In this document: positions 53,674 through 62,759 of the stretch, piece after piece
Position numbering within the stretch: position 1 is the first letter of the stretch
Layout: the number at the start of each line of letters is the position of its first letter
DNA from: a virus
Reading direction: 5' to 3' (one strand)
DNA length: 64,000 nt
IMG/VR virus record: IMGVR_UViG_3300037189_011323
Location: 1-64,000 of that record
Position numbers and translations under genes: made by a program
Notes under the pieces: generated by a model
Seen by the model: only the letters and a program-made list of their open reading frames with translations
The model's database searches: none
What the model was told of the DNA's origin: nothing

Positions 53674-55078
53674 TACTGCCACAGTTAACGAAGATAACAC
53701 ATTAAAAAGTGATTTTCTAACCGCCGCTGAAAAAATGCAGCAGAAGTTAGGTAATTCACTTTGCCTTTCCAAATGGATGCAAACGAGTTTGCACCTAACA
53801 ACTGGTCATACTAATAGTTGCTACCATCCACCACTACATAGGATAAATGCAGATGATCTCACCGATAACCCCAGTGCACTCCACAACACTGAATTTAAAA
53901 AAACGCAAAGACAGCGAATGCTACTTGGAGAACGCCCAGAAGAATGTAGTTACTGTTGGCGAGTTGAAGCCACAGGAAACTTATCAGATAGACATTACAG
54001 ATCGGGAGAACCTTGGGCTGCTAATAAGTATAATGAGATTCTTATTCAAGACCCCTTAACTTGGAATGTAAATCCAGCTTATGTAGAAGTAAATTTTAGT
54101 AATGTTTGTAACTTACAATGTAGCTATTGTTCGCCACAATTTAGTAGTGCGTGGCAAAAGGAAATAAATGAAAACGGTGCTTATCCTACTTCTAATTCCC
54201 ACAATAGTCCTTCTTACTTTACTACTGATCGTAGAGTTATACCAAACAGGGAAAGTAATGTTTATGTTGATGCGTTCTGGCGATGGTGGCCAGAACTCTA
54301 CCCAAACCTAAAACATTTTCGTATGACAGGCGGTGAACCACTGCTTGACAAAAACACTTATCGTGTATTTGATTATGTATTAGACCATCCTAAAAAAGAT
54401 TTACATCTAAACGTAACAAGTAACTTTAGCCAAGATGAATATGTATTTGAAAAATATCTCACTTATGTAAAGCATATGTGTGGTAATAAAGTGTTAGAGC
54501 ATTTCATGCAGTTTGTCTCTATTGATGGTTATGGTGAACGTGCTGAATATGGTCGTCATGGTCTTGATTTTAAACTTATGCAATCTAACGTTGAGAAGTT
54601 CTTAACAGATATACCAGGTCGTAATAGCGTAACTTTTATCATTACGATGAATGTGCTAAACATCACAAGTCTTAAAGAATTGATGCAATGGATACTTGAA
54701 CTTCGTAACAAATACAATACAACGTATCAACGTGTTTGGTTTGATACTCCAATTCTTCGTGAACCTAAATGGCAATGTGTTGATATACTGCCAGAAAGTT
54801 ATGCTTGGTTCTTACAGAATATTGTTGATTGGATGAAGCCACAGACAGAAACGGTTGATACAAGATTTAATGGTTTTAAAGATTATGAAATAACTAAATT
54901 ACAACGTGTTGTAGATTGGATGCGTGAACATCACCGTGAAGATAATAAAGCTATGGCAGATTTTTATAAATTTTTTGCTGAACATGATAGCCGCCGCAAA
55001 ACTAATTTTTTACAAACCTTTCCAGAAATGGTAGAATGGTGGGATAATTGCAAATATTGGGCAGATAATGCGAAGTAA
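53639..55078 (+). CDS. Radical SAM enzyme 1 with N-terminal twitch/SPASM-like cysteines
   Basis: This 479-residue protein has the radical SAM core motif CNLQCSYC (Cys157, Cys161, Cys164), which binds the 4Fe-4S cluster that cleaves S-adenosylmethionine, and GGEPLL at 231-236. Before the core lie Cys42, Gly56 and Cys61 in C-x13-G-x4-C, then Cys103-x2-Cys106, the spacing of twitch/SPASM auxiliary clusters but at the N-terminus. It ends HDSRRKTNFLQTFPEMVEWW, a tail shared with enzyme 2. It overlaps the GT-like gene by 35 bases. Radical SAM enzymes with an auxiliary cluster typically modify peptides, proteins or sugars; the substrate is unknown. Confidence 0.82.
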   Translation: MSSEVLLDNSGDTATVNEDNTLKSDFLTAAEKMQQKLGNSLCLSKWMQTSLHLTTGHTNSCYHPPLHRINADDLTDNPSALHNTEFKKTQRQRMLLGERPEECSYCWRVEATGNLSDRHYRSGEPWAANKYNEILIQDPLTWNVNPAYVEVNFSNVCNLQCSYCSPQFSSAWQKEINENGAYPTSNSHNSPSYFTTDRRVIPNRESNVYVDAFWRWWPELYPNLKHFRMTGGEPLLDKNTYRVFDYVLDHPKKDLHLNVTSNFSQDEYVFEKYLTYVKHMCGNKVLEHFMQFVSIDGYGERAEYGRHGLDFKLMQSNVEKFLTDIPGRNSVTFIITMNVLNITSLKELMQWILELRNKYNTTYQRVWFDTPILREPKWQCVDILPESYAWFLQNIVDWMKPQTETVDTRFNGFKDYEITKLQRVVDWMREHHREDNKAMADFYKFFAEHDSRRKTNFLQTFPEMVEWWDNCKYWADNAK

Positions 55079-56426
55079 AAAACCAGAAGAATCTTTTTTA
55101 GAATATAAACAACGTGTGTTAGATACAAAAAGTAAATCTTTTTGTGGTGCTAAATGGTATAATGCAACTATATGGCTTGGTAGTGGACAAACGACAAGTT
55201 GTCACCACCCACTTCCGCATACTATACCTGTAAATGAATTAGAAAAAAATCCAAGTGTATTGCATAACACATATCAAAAGAAGACTGAACGTGCAATGAT
55301 GCAACAGGGGGAACGTCCAAAAGGATGTGAATATTGTTGGCGTATTGAGGATAACAGTGATATAGCTATCAGTGACCGTCCTTACAAAAGTATGATATAT
55401 AGTGAAGAAGAATTGAACGAGGCATTTCGTCTACCATTTGATACTGACGTAAATCTTCGCACTTTGGAGATAGCCTTTGATAGAACTTGTAACTTTGCTT
55501 GTAGCTATTGTAATCCCGCTTTTAGTACTACTTGGGTTAAAGACATTAAAGTTAATGGACCATACGTTGACCTTGTTAGCGATGGTCGCAATCATTTTAC
55601 CCATATACATGATTCTTCTCAGCTATATAGTTTCTCTGATACGAATCCATATGTAGAAGCATTCTTTAAATGGTGGGAAACTGACCTATATAAGACACTA
55701 CGTGAATTACGTATAACTGGTGGTGAACCACTTATGAGTGGACATACATGGAAGTTGCTTGATTGGTTTAAAAACAATCGTGGTAAAAGCCGAACGAAAC
55801 TTGCAATTAACAGCAATCTTGGTATTGAACGAGAAAAACTTGTAGAGTTTGTAGATAATATTCGTGAATTGCCACACGTTGAAGTTTATACAAGTTGTGA
55901 AGCATTTAAAGAGCAAGCTGAATATATTCGTGATGGTTTAAATTATTATCAATGGTTTGATAATTTAGTTTACCTACAAAATAGTGGTGCTGTTAAACAA
56001 TTACACGTAATGGCAACTATTAATGGATTATGTTTGCCATCATTACCAAATTTTCTTGAACACATGATGGATTTTAAAATGGGTTATGGTCGTGATAGTT
56101 TAACTGTTACACTTAACATTTTGCGTTTCCCAAGTTTTCAAAGTCCAATTGTAATGCCATATGGTATCAAAGAAGAATGCGCTGTTGCTCTTGAAAAGTT
56201 TTTAGAACGACATGAACATGGAAAATATTTGCATCAAATGGAAATTGAACATGTTAAACGTTTAATTCAATATTTACGTACAACAACAACTCCACATGAA
56301 GGTGCAAGTCACATTGATATTTTAGAAAAAGATTTTAAAAACTTCTATGAACAATACGACAAACGCCGTGGTAAAGATTTTATTGAAACTTTTCCTGATT
56401 TAGAAGATTGGTATAATGGCATATAA
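55068..56426 (+). CDS. Radical SAM enzyme 2 (paralogue of enzyme 1)
   Basis: This 452-residue protein has core Cys141, Cys145 and Cys148 in CNFACSYC and GGEP at 218-221. The auxiliary pattern is Cys26-x13-Gly40-x4-Cys45 and Cys87-x2-Cys90 (GCEYCWRIED). Stretches such as NPSVLHNTYQKKTERAMMQQ match NPSALHNTEFKKTQRQRMLL of enzyme 1, so the two arose by tandem duplication and diverged. The tail YDKRRGKDFIETFPDLEDW equals that of enzyme 1. It overlaps both neighbours by 11 bases. Confidence 0.82.
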   Translation: MRSKKPEESFLEYKQRVLDTKSKSFCGAKWYNATIWLGSGQTTSCHHPLPHTIPVNELEKNPSVLHNTYQKKTERAMMQQGERPKGCEYCWRIEDNSDIAISDRPYKSMIYSEEELNEAFRLPFDTDVNLRTLEIAFDRTCNFACSYCNPAFSTTWVKDIKVNGPYVDLVSDGRNHFTHIHDSSQLYSFSDTNPYVEAFFKWWETDLYKTLRELRITGGEPLMSGHTWKLLDWFKNNRGKSRTKLAINSNLGIEREKLVEFVDNIRELPHVEVYTSCEAFKEQAEYIRDGLNYYQWFDNLVYLQNSGAVKQLHVMATINGLCLPSLPNFLEHMMDFKMGYGRDSLTVTLNILRFPSFQSPIVMPYGIKEECAVALEKFLERHEHGKYLHQMEIEHVKRLIQYLRTTTTPHEGASHIDILEKDFKNFYEQYDKRRGKDFIETFPDLEDWYNGI

Positions 56427-57687
56427 CTATAACGGCAAAGAACCAATTAAAATTGCTGTTGACGATTTAACAGATTCTCAAAAACATTTAATCTTTGAGA
56501 ACAAATCATTTTGTATGTATCCTTGGATTCATCTTCATGCATTTCCAACAGGAGAAGCATATCCGTGTTGTAATACCGAGATGCCTGAACTTGTAGGTAA
56601 CACTCGCCATAATACAATAGAAGAAATTTGGCATGGATCGGCAATGCAAGATGTTCGTAATAAGATGCTTGCTGGTGAACCAGTAAAAGGTTGCAGTCGT
56701 TGTTATGAGCAAGAAGACAATGGTTTTTTCAGTATGCGCATGAGTGCTAATAAACACTTTGGACATCATATTGCACTGACAGACAATCCCACACCGCCAA
56801 TGAAAATGATTTATTGGGATATACGTTTTAGTAATTTATGCAATCTTCGTTGTCGCAGTTGTGGTCATATCTTTAGTTCAAATTGGTATGATGATCAAGT
56901 TAAACTTGCAGGTGAAGAGTGGGGAAAAAATAACAAACGTATCAATTTTGCTGGTCGCAATGAAGATGATATTTGGAATCAGCTTGAACCGCAGATTGAT
57001 AATCTTGAACAAGTATATTTTGCTGGCGGTGAACCACTTATCATGGAAGAACATTACCGTTTGCTTAAAGAACTTATTAAGCGTGGTCGTCACGATGTTC
57101 GTCTCATTTACAATACAAACTTTACACAAACAGTTTATAAGAAAACAAATGTGTTTGAACTTTGGCGTGAGTTTAAAAGTGTAAGTGTTGGAGCAAGTTT
57201 AGACGCAATGGGTAAACACGCCGAGTATATTCGCAAGAATACGGTATGGGCAGATGTTGAACGCAATCGTGAAGAAATGTTAAAGATATGTCCACGTGTA
57301 GATTTTTATATAAGTCCAACATTAAGTGTTATGAATGCATTACACTTACCTACTTTTCATCGTGATTGGGTAGAACGTGGATTTTTAAAACCGCAAGATT
57401 TAAATATTAATATATTGCAAGATCCACCTCATTATCGTATTGATATACTGCCATTTCAATATAAAGTTGATGTGCAAGAACTTTATTTGGAGCATATTGA
57501 TTGGCTTAAACCCCAAGATTACCTGAAACGAGCAACTGCTGGATTTGAAAGTGCAATTAACTTTATGATGGCAGATGATAAGAGTAATTTGCTAGAAAAG
57601 TTTATTACTAAGACAGTTCAACTAGATAAGATACGAAATGAAAATATTTTGGAATCCATTCCAGAAATGAGATTTATTCATGAATAA
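56416..57687 (+). CDS. Radical SAM enzyme 3, twitch-type
   Basis: This 423-residue protein has core CNLRCRSC (Cys142, Cys146, Cys149) and GGEPLI near 205. The auxiliary region is FCMYPWIHLHAFPTGEAYPC with Cys33-x12-Gly46-x4-Cys51, then Cys52, and GCSRCYEQED with Cys93 and Cys96. The CxxPWxH...PxG...CC pattern and EIWHGSAMQDVRNKMLAGE are typical of stand-alone twitch-type radical SAM proteins in bacteria and phages. Enzymes 3-5 form one subgroup, enzymes 1-2 another. It overlaps enzyme 2 by 11 bases and enzyme 4 by 8. Confidence 0.83.
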   Translation: MAYNYNGKEPIKIAVDDLTDSQKHLIFENKSFCMYPWIHLHAFPTGEAYPCCNTEMPELVGNTRHNTIEEIWHGSAMQDVRNKMLAGEPVKGCSRCYEQEDNGFFSMRMSANKHFGHHIALTDNPTPPMKMIYWDIRFSNLCNLRCRSCGHIFSSNWYDDQVKLAGEEWGKNNKRINFAGRNEDDIWNQLEPQIDNLEQVYFAGGEPLIMEEHYRLLKELIKRGRHDVRLIYNTNFTQTVYKKTNVFELWREFKSVSVGASLDAMGKHAEYIRKNTVWADVERNREEMLKICPRVDFYISPTLSVMNALHLPTFHRDWVERGFLKPQDLNINILQDPPHYRIDILPFQYKVDVQELYLEHIDWLKPQDYLKRATAGFESAINFMMADDKSNLLEKFITKTVQLDKIRNENILESIPEMRFIHE

Positions 57688-58843
57688 TTTTTGTGTATTA
57701 CCATTTACTAGTATTGAAGCAGATCCAATGGGTAAATGTAAGGTATGTTGTTTATCAAAAACTACTATACCAAATATTGACCTTAAAACTAATACATTAA
57801 CAGAAGCATTTAACAGTGATTACATGCGTAATTTAAGACAACAATTTTTACAAGATGAAAAACCAAGTGAATGTGAACGTTGTTGGACAGAAGAAGCAAG
57901 TGGACGCACTAGTAAACGTATGCACAGCACTATGCGACTTCAAAAAATTTTGCAAAATAAATCTTTTACTAAAGATACTGATGGTGAACTTATTTTTCTT
58001 GATCTTAAACTTGGAAATATTTGTAATTTGAAGTGTAGAATATGTGGTAGCTTTAGTAGCAGTAAATGGGCACAGGAAGAAATTGATATATTTAAAAATA
58101 ACAATACAGCACGTGAAAATCTTGAAAATGGACGTTGGCCACGTGAAGCAAACAATTTTTGGAAAGATTTAGCAGATTTATTATCAAATACAAAATATTT
58201 TGAATTTACGGGTGGCGAACCATTTCTTATTGACGAACACTTTACATTATTAGAAATTGCAGTCAAGATGGGTTATGCAAAAGATATTGAATTGCATTAC
58301 AATACTAATACTACTACTTTTCCTAAACGTGGTTTAGAATTGTGGCCAAATTTTAAATTGGTTGAAATTGCCCTATCAATTGATGATATGGGTAAGCGGT
58401 TTGAATATCAAAGATTTGGAACAAAATGGGAAACTACTCTTGAAAATTTAGAACGTTTTAGACAATTAAGACAAAACAATAAAAATATAAAGCTACAACT
58501 GTGTTTAACTGTTAATGTACTAAATGTTTACTATCTTGATGAAATTTGTAAATGGATACCAAAACAAAAATTTAATTATGTTTATTTTAACGTATTGCAT
58601 GATGCCTGGTATTTTAGTATCAAACATTTTACTCAACGTGCTAAGGATTTAGTTAATGAAAAATATAAAAATTATACTGGTTTTTACGCTGATGAAATAA
58701 AAAATTTAATAACATTTATGAATCAGGGTGTTAGTAGTGATGGAACTGATTTGGTAAGAATACTTAAGCAAAGTGACATACAGCGTAATCAAAAGTTTAG
58801 CAATTATCATAGTGAGATAGCGGCGGCAATTGGTTATGAATGA
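57680..58843 (+). CDS. Radical SAM enzyme 4, twitch-type
   Basis: This 387-residue protein starts NNFCVLPFTSIEADPMGKCK, with Cys5-x12-Gly18-x4-Cys23 plus Cys24, and SECERCWTEEASGRTSKRM with Cys65 and Cys68. The core is CNLKCRIC (Cys115, Cys119, Cys122) and GGEPFL near 178. There is no leader before the first cysteine, unlike enzymes 1-3, so the auxiliary domain is at the extreme N-terminus. Its start lies inside the end of enzyme 3, so the two are translationally coupled. Confidence 0.83.
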   Translation: MNNFCVLPFTSIEADPMGKCKVCCLSKTTIPNIDLKTNTLTEAFNSDYMRNLRQQFLQDEKPSECERCWTEEASGRTSKRMHSTMRLQKILQNKSFTKDTDGELIFLDLKLGNICNLKCRICGSFSSSKWAQEEIDIFKNNNTARENLENGRWPREANNFWKDLADLLSNTKYFEFTGGEPFLIDEHFTLLEIAVKMGYAKDIELHYNTNTTTFPKRGLELWPNFKLVEIALSIDDMGKRFEYQRFGTKWETTLENLERFRQLRQNNKNIKLQLCLTVNVLNVYYLDEICKWIPKQKFNYVYFNVLHDAWYFSIKHFTQRAKDLVNEKYKNYTGFYADEIKNLITFMNQGVSSDGTDLVRILKQSDIQRNQKFSNYHSEIAAAIGYE

Positions 58844-60128
58844 TTTTTGTTTGGCACCTTGGACCCACACATATATATCACCACAAGGTGAGCGTAGGTT
58901 ATGCTGTGCATCACGAGAACCCGCACAAAATTTTAAACAGTATATTGACACTGAACACGGAAATGGTGAATTTCAAGCCTTAGCACTAGAGGAATGGTGG
59001 AATGGTGAACATATTAGAAGAATAAGAAAAGAGTGGTTATCTGGAACAATCCCAAAAGAATGTGAAGTATGCGATAAAAAGTTACTTAATACTTCTGTTT
59101 ATCGTGATTACTTTGCTCATCTCTTCGGTCATTTACGGAAGGATATTATTTCTTCTACTGACCATGAAGGTTATACAACCATAGAACCAATATCCTGGGA
59201 TTATCGTTATAGTAATGTATGCAACTTTAAGTGCCGTATGTGTGGTGACATGTTAAGTAGTGCATGGGAAGTTGAAGTGCGTAAAAATGATATGGTTGAC
59301 ATAAAAAATCCAAAGAACTATTGGATGCAACCAAAGAATCGCCATGCTATTCGTGATTTTACTCGTGATGTAGTAATACCAGAATTTCGTGAAGCTATAG
59401 AAAACAAAACTGTGCGTGAAATCTATTGGGTAGGCGGTGAACCACTATTGTATGACGAACACTGGACTTTCATGCGCCGCATCGTTGAATTAGGTTATGC
59501 AGATCAGGTCCGTGTGCGGTATAATACGAATTTAAGTTATACTAAAGATAAAGATGGAACTCTTTGGGATTTATTACACCACTTTCCACATTGGGAAATA
59601 TGTGCAAGTTTAGATGGAACAGGAGATATTGGTGAGTATATTAGAAGTGGTCTTAATTATAATGATTGGTTGGATAATTTTAAACAAGGAATCCAACATC
59701 AGCGACATGTTCGCCAAATGCGTATTGATTTTACTCTTACTTTGCCTGGTTTATATGATCTGGCCAATATTATTAATCTTGTTGATTCTCTTAATGTTTC
59801 CCTATTAAGTAAAGTAGTATTTGCTTTTAGCCCTGATATATTATTAAGTCCATTAGCTTTACCTCGTAATATATTAATACCACTTATAGAAAATATACAA
59901 GAAAATATAAAATCAAAAATAACTTACAGAACTCAAAGTTTGTGGGATGTATTGGAACATCTTAAAACTCGTCAAACTTTTGAAGAAGAATTTCCTGACA
60001 ATTATAAACAAGAGGCAAAACGAGGTAAGGCGCATCTTTTAAAATTGGAATCTATTCGTAAAGATGCTAAAATAAAATTAGAAGATATCTTAACTGGTGA
60101 TACCTTAGATTGGTGGAATAGTATATGA
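58836..60128 (+). CDS. Radical SAM enzyme 5, twitch-type
   Basis: The start is set at ATG 58836 (MNDFCLAPW, parallel to MNNFCVLPF of enzyme 4); a TTG two codons earlier is less likely. The 430-residue product has Cys5-x12-Gly18-x4-Cys23 with Cys24, ECEVCD with Cys76 and Cys79, core CNFKCRMC (Cys129, Cys133, Cys136) and GGEPLL near 200. The C-terminal 60 residues are helical and basic (NYKQEAKRGKAHLLKLESIR). It overlaps enzyme 4 by eight bases and the next gene by four (ATGA). Confidence 0.82.
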   Translation: MNDFCLAPWTHTYISPQGERRLCCASREPAQNFKQYIDTEHGNGEFQALALEEWWNGEHIRRIRKEWLSGTIPKECEVCDKKLLNTSVYRDYFAHLFGHLRKDIISSTDHEGYTTIEPISWDYRYSNVCNFKCRMCGDMLSSAWEVEVRKNDMVDIKNPKNYWMQPKNRHAIRDFTRDVVIPEFREAIENKTVREIYWVGGEPLLYDEHWTFMRRIVELGYADQVRVRYNTNLSYTKDKDGTLWDLLHHFPHWEICASLDGTGDIGEYIRSGLNYNDWLDNFKQGIQHQRHVRQMRIDFTLTLPGLYDLANIINLVDSLNVSLLSKVVFAFSPDILLSPLALPRNILIPLIENIQENIKSKITYRTQSLWDVLEHLKTRQTFEEEFPDNYKQEAKRGKAHLLKLESIRKDAKIKLEDILTGDTLDWWNSI

Positions 60129-61231
60129 ATGTTGTAATGACCCTTCGCAATCCGTTAGACAAAACAGATTTTTTAAATGTTTTTATTGAACCTAATGATA
60201 CCCAACTTGCAAAAGATTGGCAAGCAGCATTGCAGTTTGAGATACAGCGCAACTCTATTTTGGAAAAAAATTATTGTTGGCATGGTTGGCCAAATGGTGC
60301 AAGAAACCTACAATATCTTACTAGCGAATTAAGTCGTCATGCACTTAACATATGGAAGTTTAACGAACTAGGAATCTGGCAAGGTTTAGGACTACCTAAT
60401 ATTAAAATTGAAACTGTTTATACGCCTGAAACAGTTATGCTTCCGCTCACAGATGAACCTGATAGTGGTGGACCAAACCACGATGTTATGAATATAGTGC
60501 ATAATCATTTTGAACATCTGCAAGGAACTGTAGAAAATCTTAGTCCATACTACAAGATTGCACCACCAAATATAAAGTATAGCATAAGACAATTAAACAA
60601 TCTTTGCCATGAGATTGAAACATTATGTTTAAGTTTGCGTAAGCAAAAACACAAACCAGATTGGATTCGTCCTAGCCAGATTACAACCTTTTTAAATGCT
60701 AAAAGATATAATTTAACAGATGAACATCGTAATGGTTTTTTAACAAATGGACATGACCGAAAGTTTGCACATGTTTATATGCATTGGACACAGATTGGCA
60801 AAACATTACTTGAAGTATTTCGTGATGAAGATGCACCACACCTTAATCAAGTAACGTGTGATGCTATAACACATTTACAATATTACAGTGGCGAGTTTGA
60901 TATTGAATGGGGGCGTGATGTTTGTTATGGAAAACATGATTGGCATACACAAGAGATTGATAAGTTCAATGACTGGTTAAAGCGTGAAGGATATGACCCA
61001 AACAATAAATCTTTAAGTCTTGGTTATCTTGAAATTGGTAAGATTGATCTTGAAATGAGTTTTGGAACCACTGACATTTCTACAATATGGGATGTTATGG
61101 GCGACTATCTTGACATATACAGCCTTGAAGTAGATGGAGACCATGCTATCTATGATTATAGTTGGGCTGACGAAAACCATGAACAACGCCAAATTGATTA
61201 TTTGATGCCTGGTTATCGCAGTCATGTTTGA
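60125..61231 (+). CDS. Unknown protein of the radical SAM module, 368 residues
   Basis: I do not recognise this protein. It starts with a short strand (NVVMTLRNPLDKTDFLNVFI) and is otherwise rich in His, Trp and Tyr. Visible stretches are NYCWHGWPNGARNLQYLTSE near residue 48, GGPNHDVMNIVHNHFEHLQG near 115, and HVYMHWTQIGKTLLEVFRDE near 215. The several HxxxH-like pairs (HNHFEH, HVYMHW) could bind metal, but no known catalytic set is complete. No signal peptide or membrane span is seen. Its place between enzyme 5 and the 511-residue GT-like protein, with 4- and 8-base overlaps, says it acts in the same pathway. Confidence 0.6.
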   Translation: MNVVMTLRNPLDKTDFLNVFIEPNDTQLAKDWQAALQFEIQRNSILEKNYCWHGWPNGARNLQYLTSELSRHALNIWKFNELGIWQGLGLPNIKIETVYTPETVMLPLTDEPDSGGPNHDVMNIVHNHFEHLQGTVENLSPYYKIAPPNIKYSIRQLNNLCHEIETLCLSLRKQKHKPDWIRPSQITTFLNAKRYNLTDEHRNGFLTNGHDRKFAHVYMHWTQIGKTLLEVFRDEDAPHLNQVTCDAITHLQYYSGEFDIEWGRDVCYGKHDWHTQEIDKFNDWLKREGYDPNNKSLSLGYLEIGKIDLEMSFGTTDISTIWDVMGDYLDIYSLEVDGDHAIYDYSWADENHEQRQIDYLMPGYRSHV

Positions 61232-62759
61232 TATAGTTTGGTATGATTACAGCGATGGTGATATTCAACATTTAATTGCGAAAGCTAAACAAAGTAGCAA
61301 AACAGAATATGTTTGGCTTGCACATCGTCAACTAGATTATGTAAACTTTAATTTTCGTTGGATGCCTAACCGTCATCAACTACAATACAAACACGCTTGG
61401 CCAAGTCATAACAATGCAGAACATTATACTACATGGCTTATACCTGTTTATAATGATAGCGGAATAGTGCATCATGATCAACTCGTACCAACGATTGATA
61501 CAAAATATTATGATACATGTTTGTTGAATACAAATAGTTTTGATAATGCACATACGGTAGATTTTCAAGTTCGTTTAATAACTACCATGCAAACTGCAAT
61601 TGATACCGCAGTTAAAAAATCAACCAAACCTTGGTTGTGGATTATTGCGGATTGTTGTGAGTATGATGGGTTTGATTTTAATTGGTTACCAAATAATCAT
61701 GAGATGAATTATATTCACTGCTGGCCAAGTGGAACATGTGAAAAGGGTGATACATTTTTAATTAATGTTGATGCTTATAAACGAGGTGAACGCAATTATA
61801 ATTTTAATCATGAACCTATCAAACGTAAACGTTGGCCAAGTACAAAGGTTACGCATGATAGTTTGGTACAGGAACTTAATGCAACTCCTAGACTAAATGC
61901 AATTTACACCGTATATTCTTATGTTGGATTTATAGATTATCCAGATGTTTGTCTGTGGGAAAAACGACCTGTGGTTAGTTTAAATCGTAGCAATAGCAGT
62001 TGTCTTGTTCCACGTGATTGTGTTGTAAAAAAAGAAATATACGAATATCCATATCTTATACGTGAAACAAGTTATGGATTTGATCTTGCAATCGATGTTA
62101 TTTTTATTGAGAATGGTGAAAGTTGTGCAAAAGAAAATTATGAAAGATTGAAAAAGTTAGAACCATTGACAAAATACTGTGCTGGTGTAAATGGCAGATT
62201 AGCTGCATATAAAAATGCTGCAAACCAAAGTAACAGTGATTGGTTCATTGCTGTGTTTGCAAAGTGTCATGTGAAAGACAATTTTGACGATTTTGATTGG
62301 CAACCAGATTTTTGGCAAGAACCTAAACATTATATTTTTTATAATCACAATCGTAATAATAATTTGACATATGGACACATGGCACCTATTGCCTACAATA
62401 CAAAACTAATTTTACAAAATACGGGTGGTCTTGATATGACATTGGCGCAAATGCACACCACCGTGCCAATTTGTATAAGTGAAACCTATATTGAAGATGA
62501 TCCATGGTTGACATGGCGAACTGCGTTTCGTGAGGTAATTAAACTACTTCATTATAGTAAGAATAATCCAAGCGTTGAAAATGAATATCGACTATGGTCA
62601 TGGAAAAATATAACAAATGGAAATGATGCTATTTGGCAACAGCGTGGTGTTAAAGATGCAGAAGATTATTATAAAATGTGTGGCGACAATGAAGATGCAC
62701 TAATGTTGACAAGTGAATGGGATTGGTTGCAGGCACATTATTCATCTTTACAAAGATGA
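61224..62759 (+). CDS. Three-unit GT-like protein, 511 residues
   Basis: The protein contains three related units. Unit 1 has EYVWLAHRQLDYVNFNFRWM near residue 30, unit 2 has PWLWIIADCCEYDGFDFNWL near 139 and unit 3 has DWFIAVFAKCHVKDNFDDFD near 340. Each is followed by a histidine/tyrosine strand (YKHAWPSHNN, YIHCWPSGTC, HYIFYNHNRN). Unit 3, with DVIFIENGESCAKENYERLK before it, has the plan of the GT-like protein at 52735, but the IDGDN position reads VFAKC, so its catalysis may be lost. N-terminal units may bind a glycan or nucleotide sugar. Its stop lies 12 bases inside the convergent aminotransferase gene. Confidence 0.55.
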   Translation: MFDIVWYDYSDGDIQHLIAKAKQSSKTEYVWLAHRQLDYVNFNFRWMPNRHQLQYKHAWPSHNNAEHYTTWLIPVYNDSGIVHHDQLVPTIDTKYYDTCLLNTNSFDNAHTVDFQVRLITTMQTAIDTAVKKSTKPWLWIIADCCEYDGFDFNWLPNNHEMNYIHCWPSGTCEKGDTFLINVDAYKRGERNYNFNHEPIKRKRWPSTKVTHDSLVQELNATPRLNAIYTVYSYVGFIDYPDVCLWEKRPVVSLNRSNSSCLVPRDCVVKKEIYEYPYLIRETSYGFDLAIDVIFIENGESCAKENYERLKKLEPLTKYCAGVNGRLAAYKNAANQSNSDWFIAVFAKCHVKDNFDDFDWQPDFWQEPKHYIFYNHNRNNNLTYGHMAPIAYNTKLILQNTGGLDMTLAQMHTTVPICISETYIEDDPWLTWRTAFREVIKLLHYSKNNPSVENEYRLWSWKNITNGNDAIWQQRGVKDAEDYYKMCGDNEDALMLTSEWDWLQAHYSSLQR

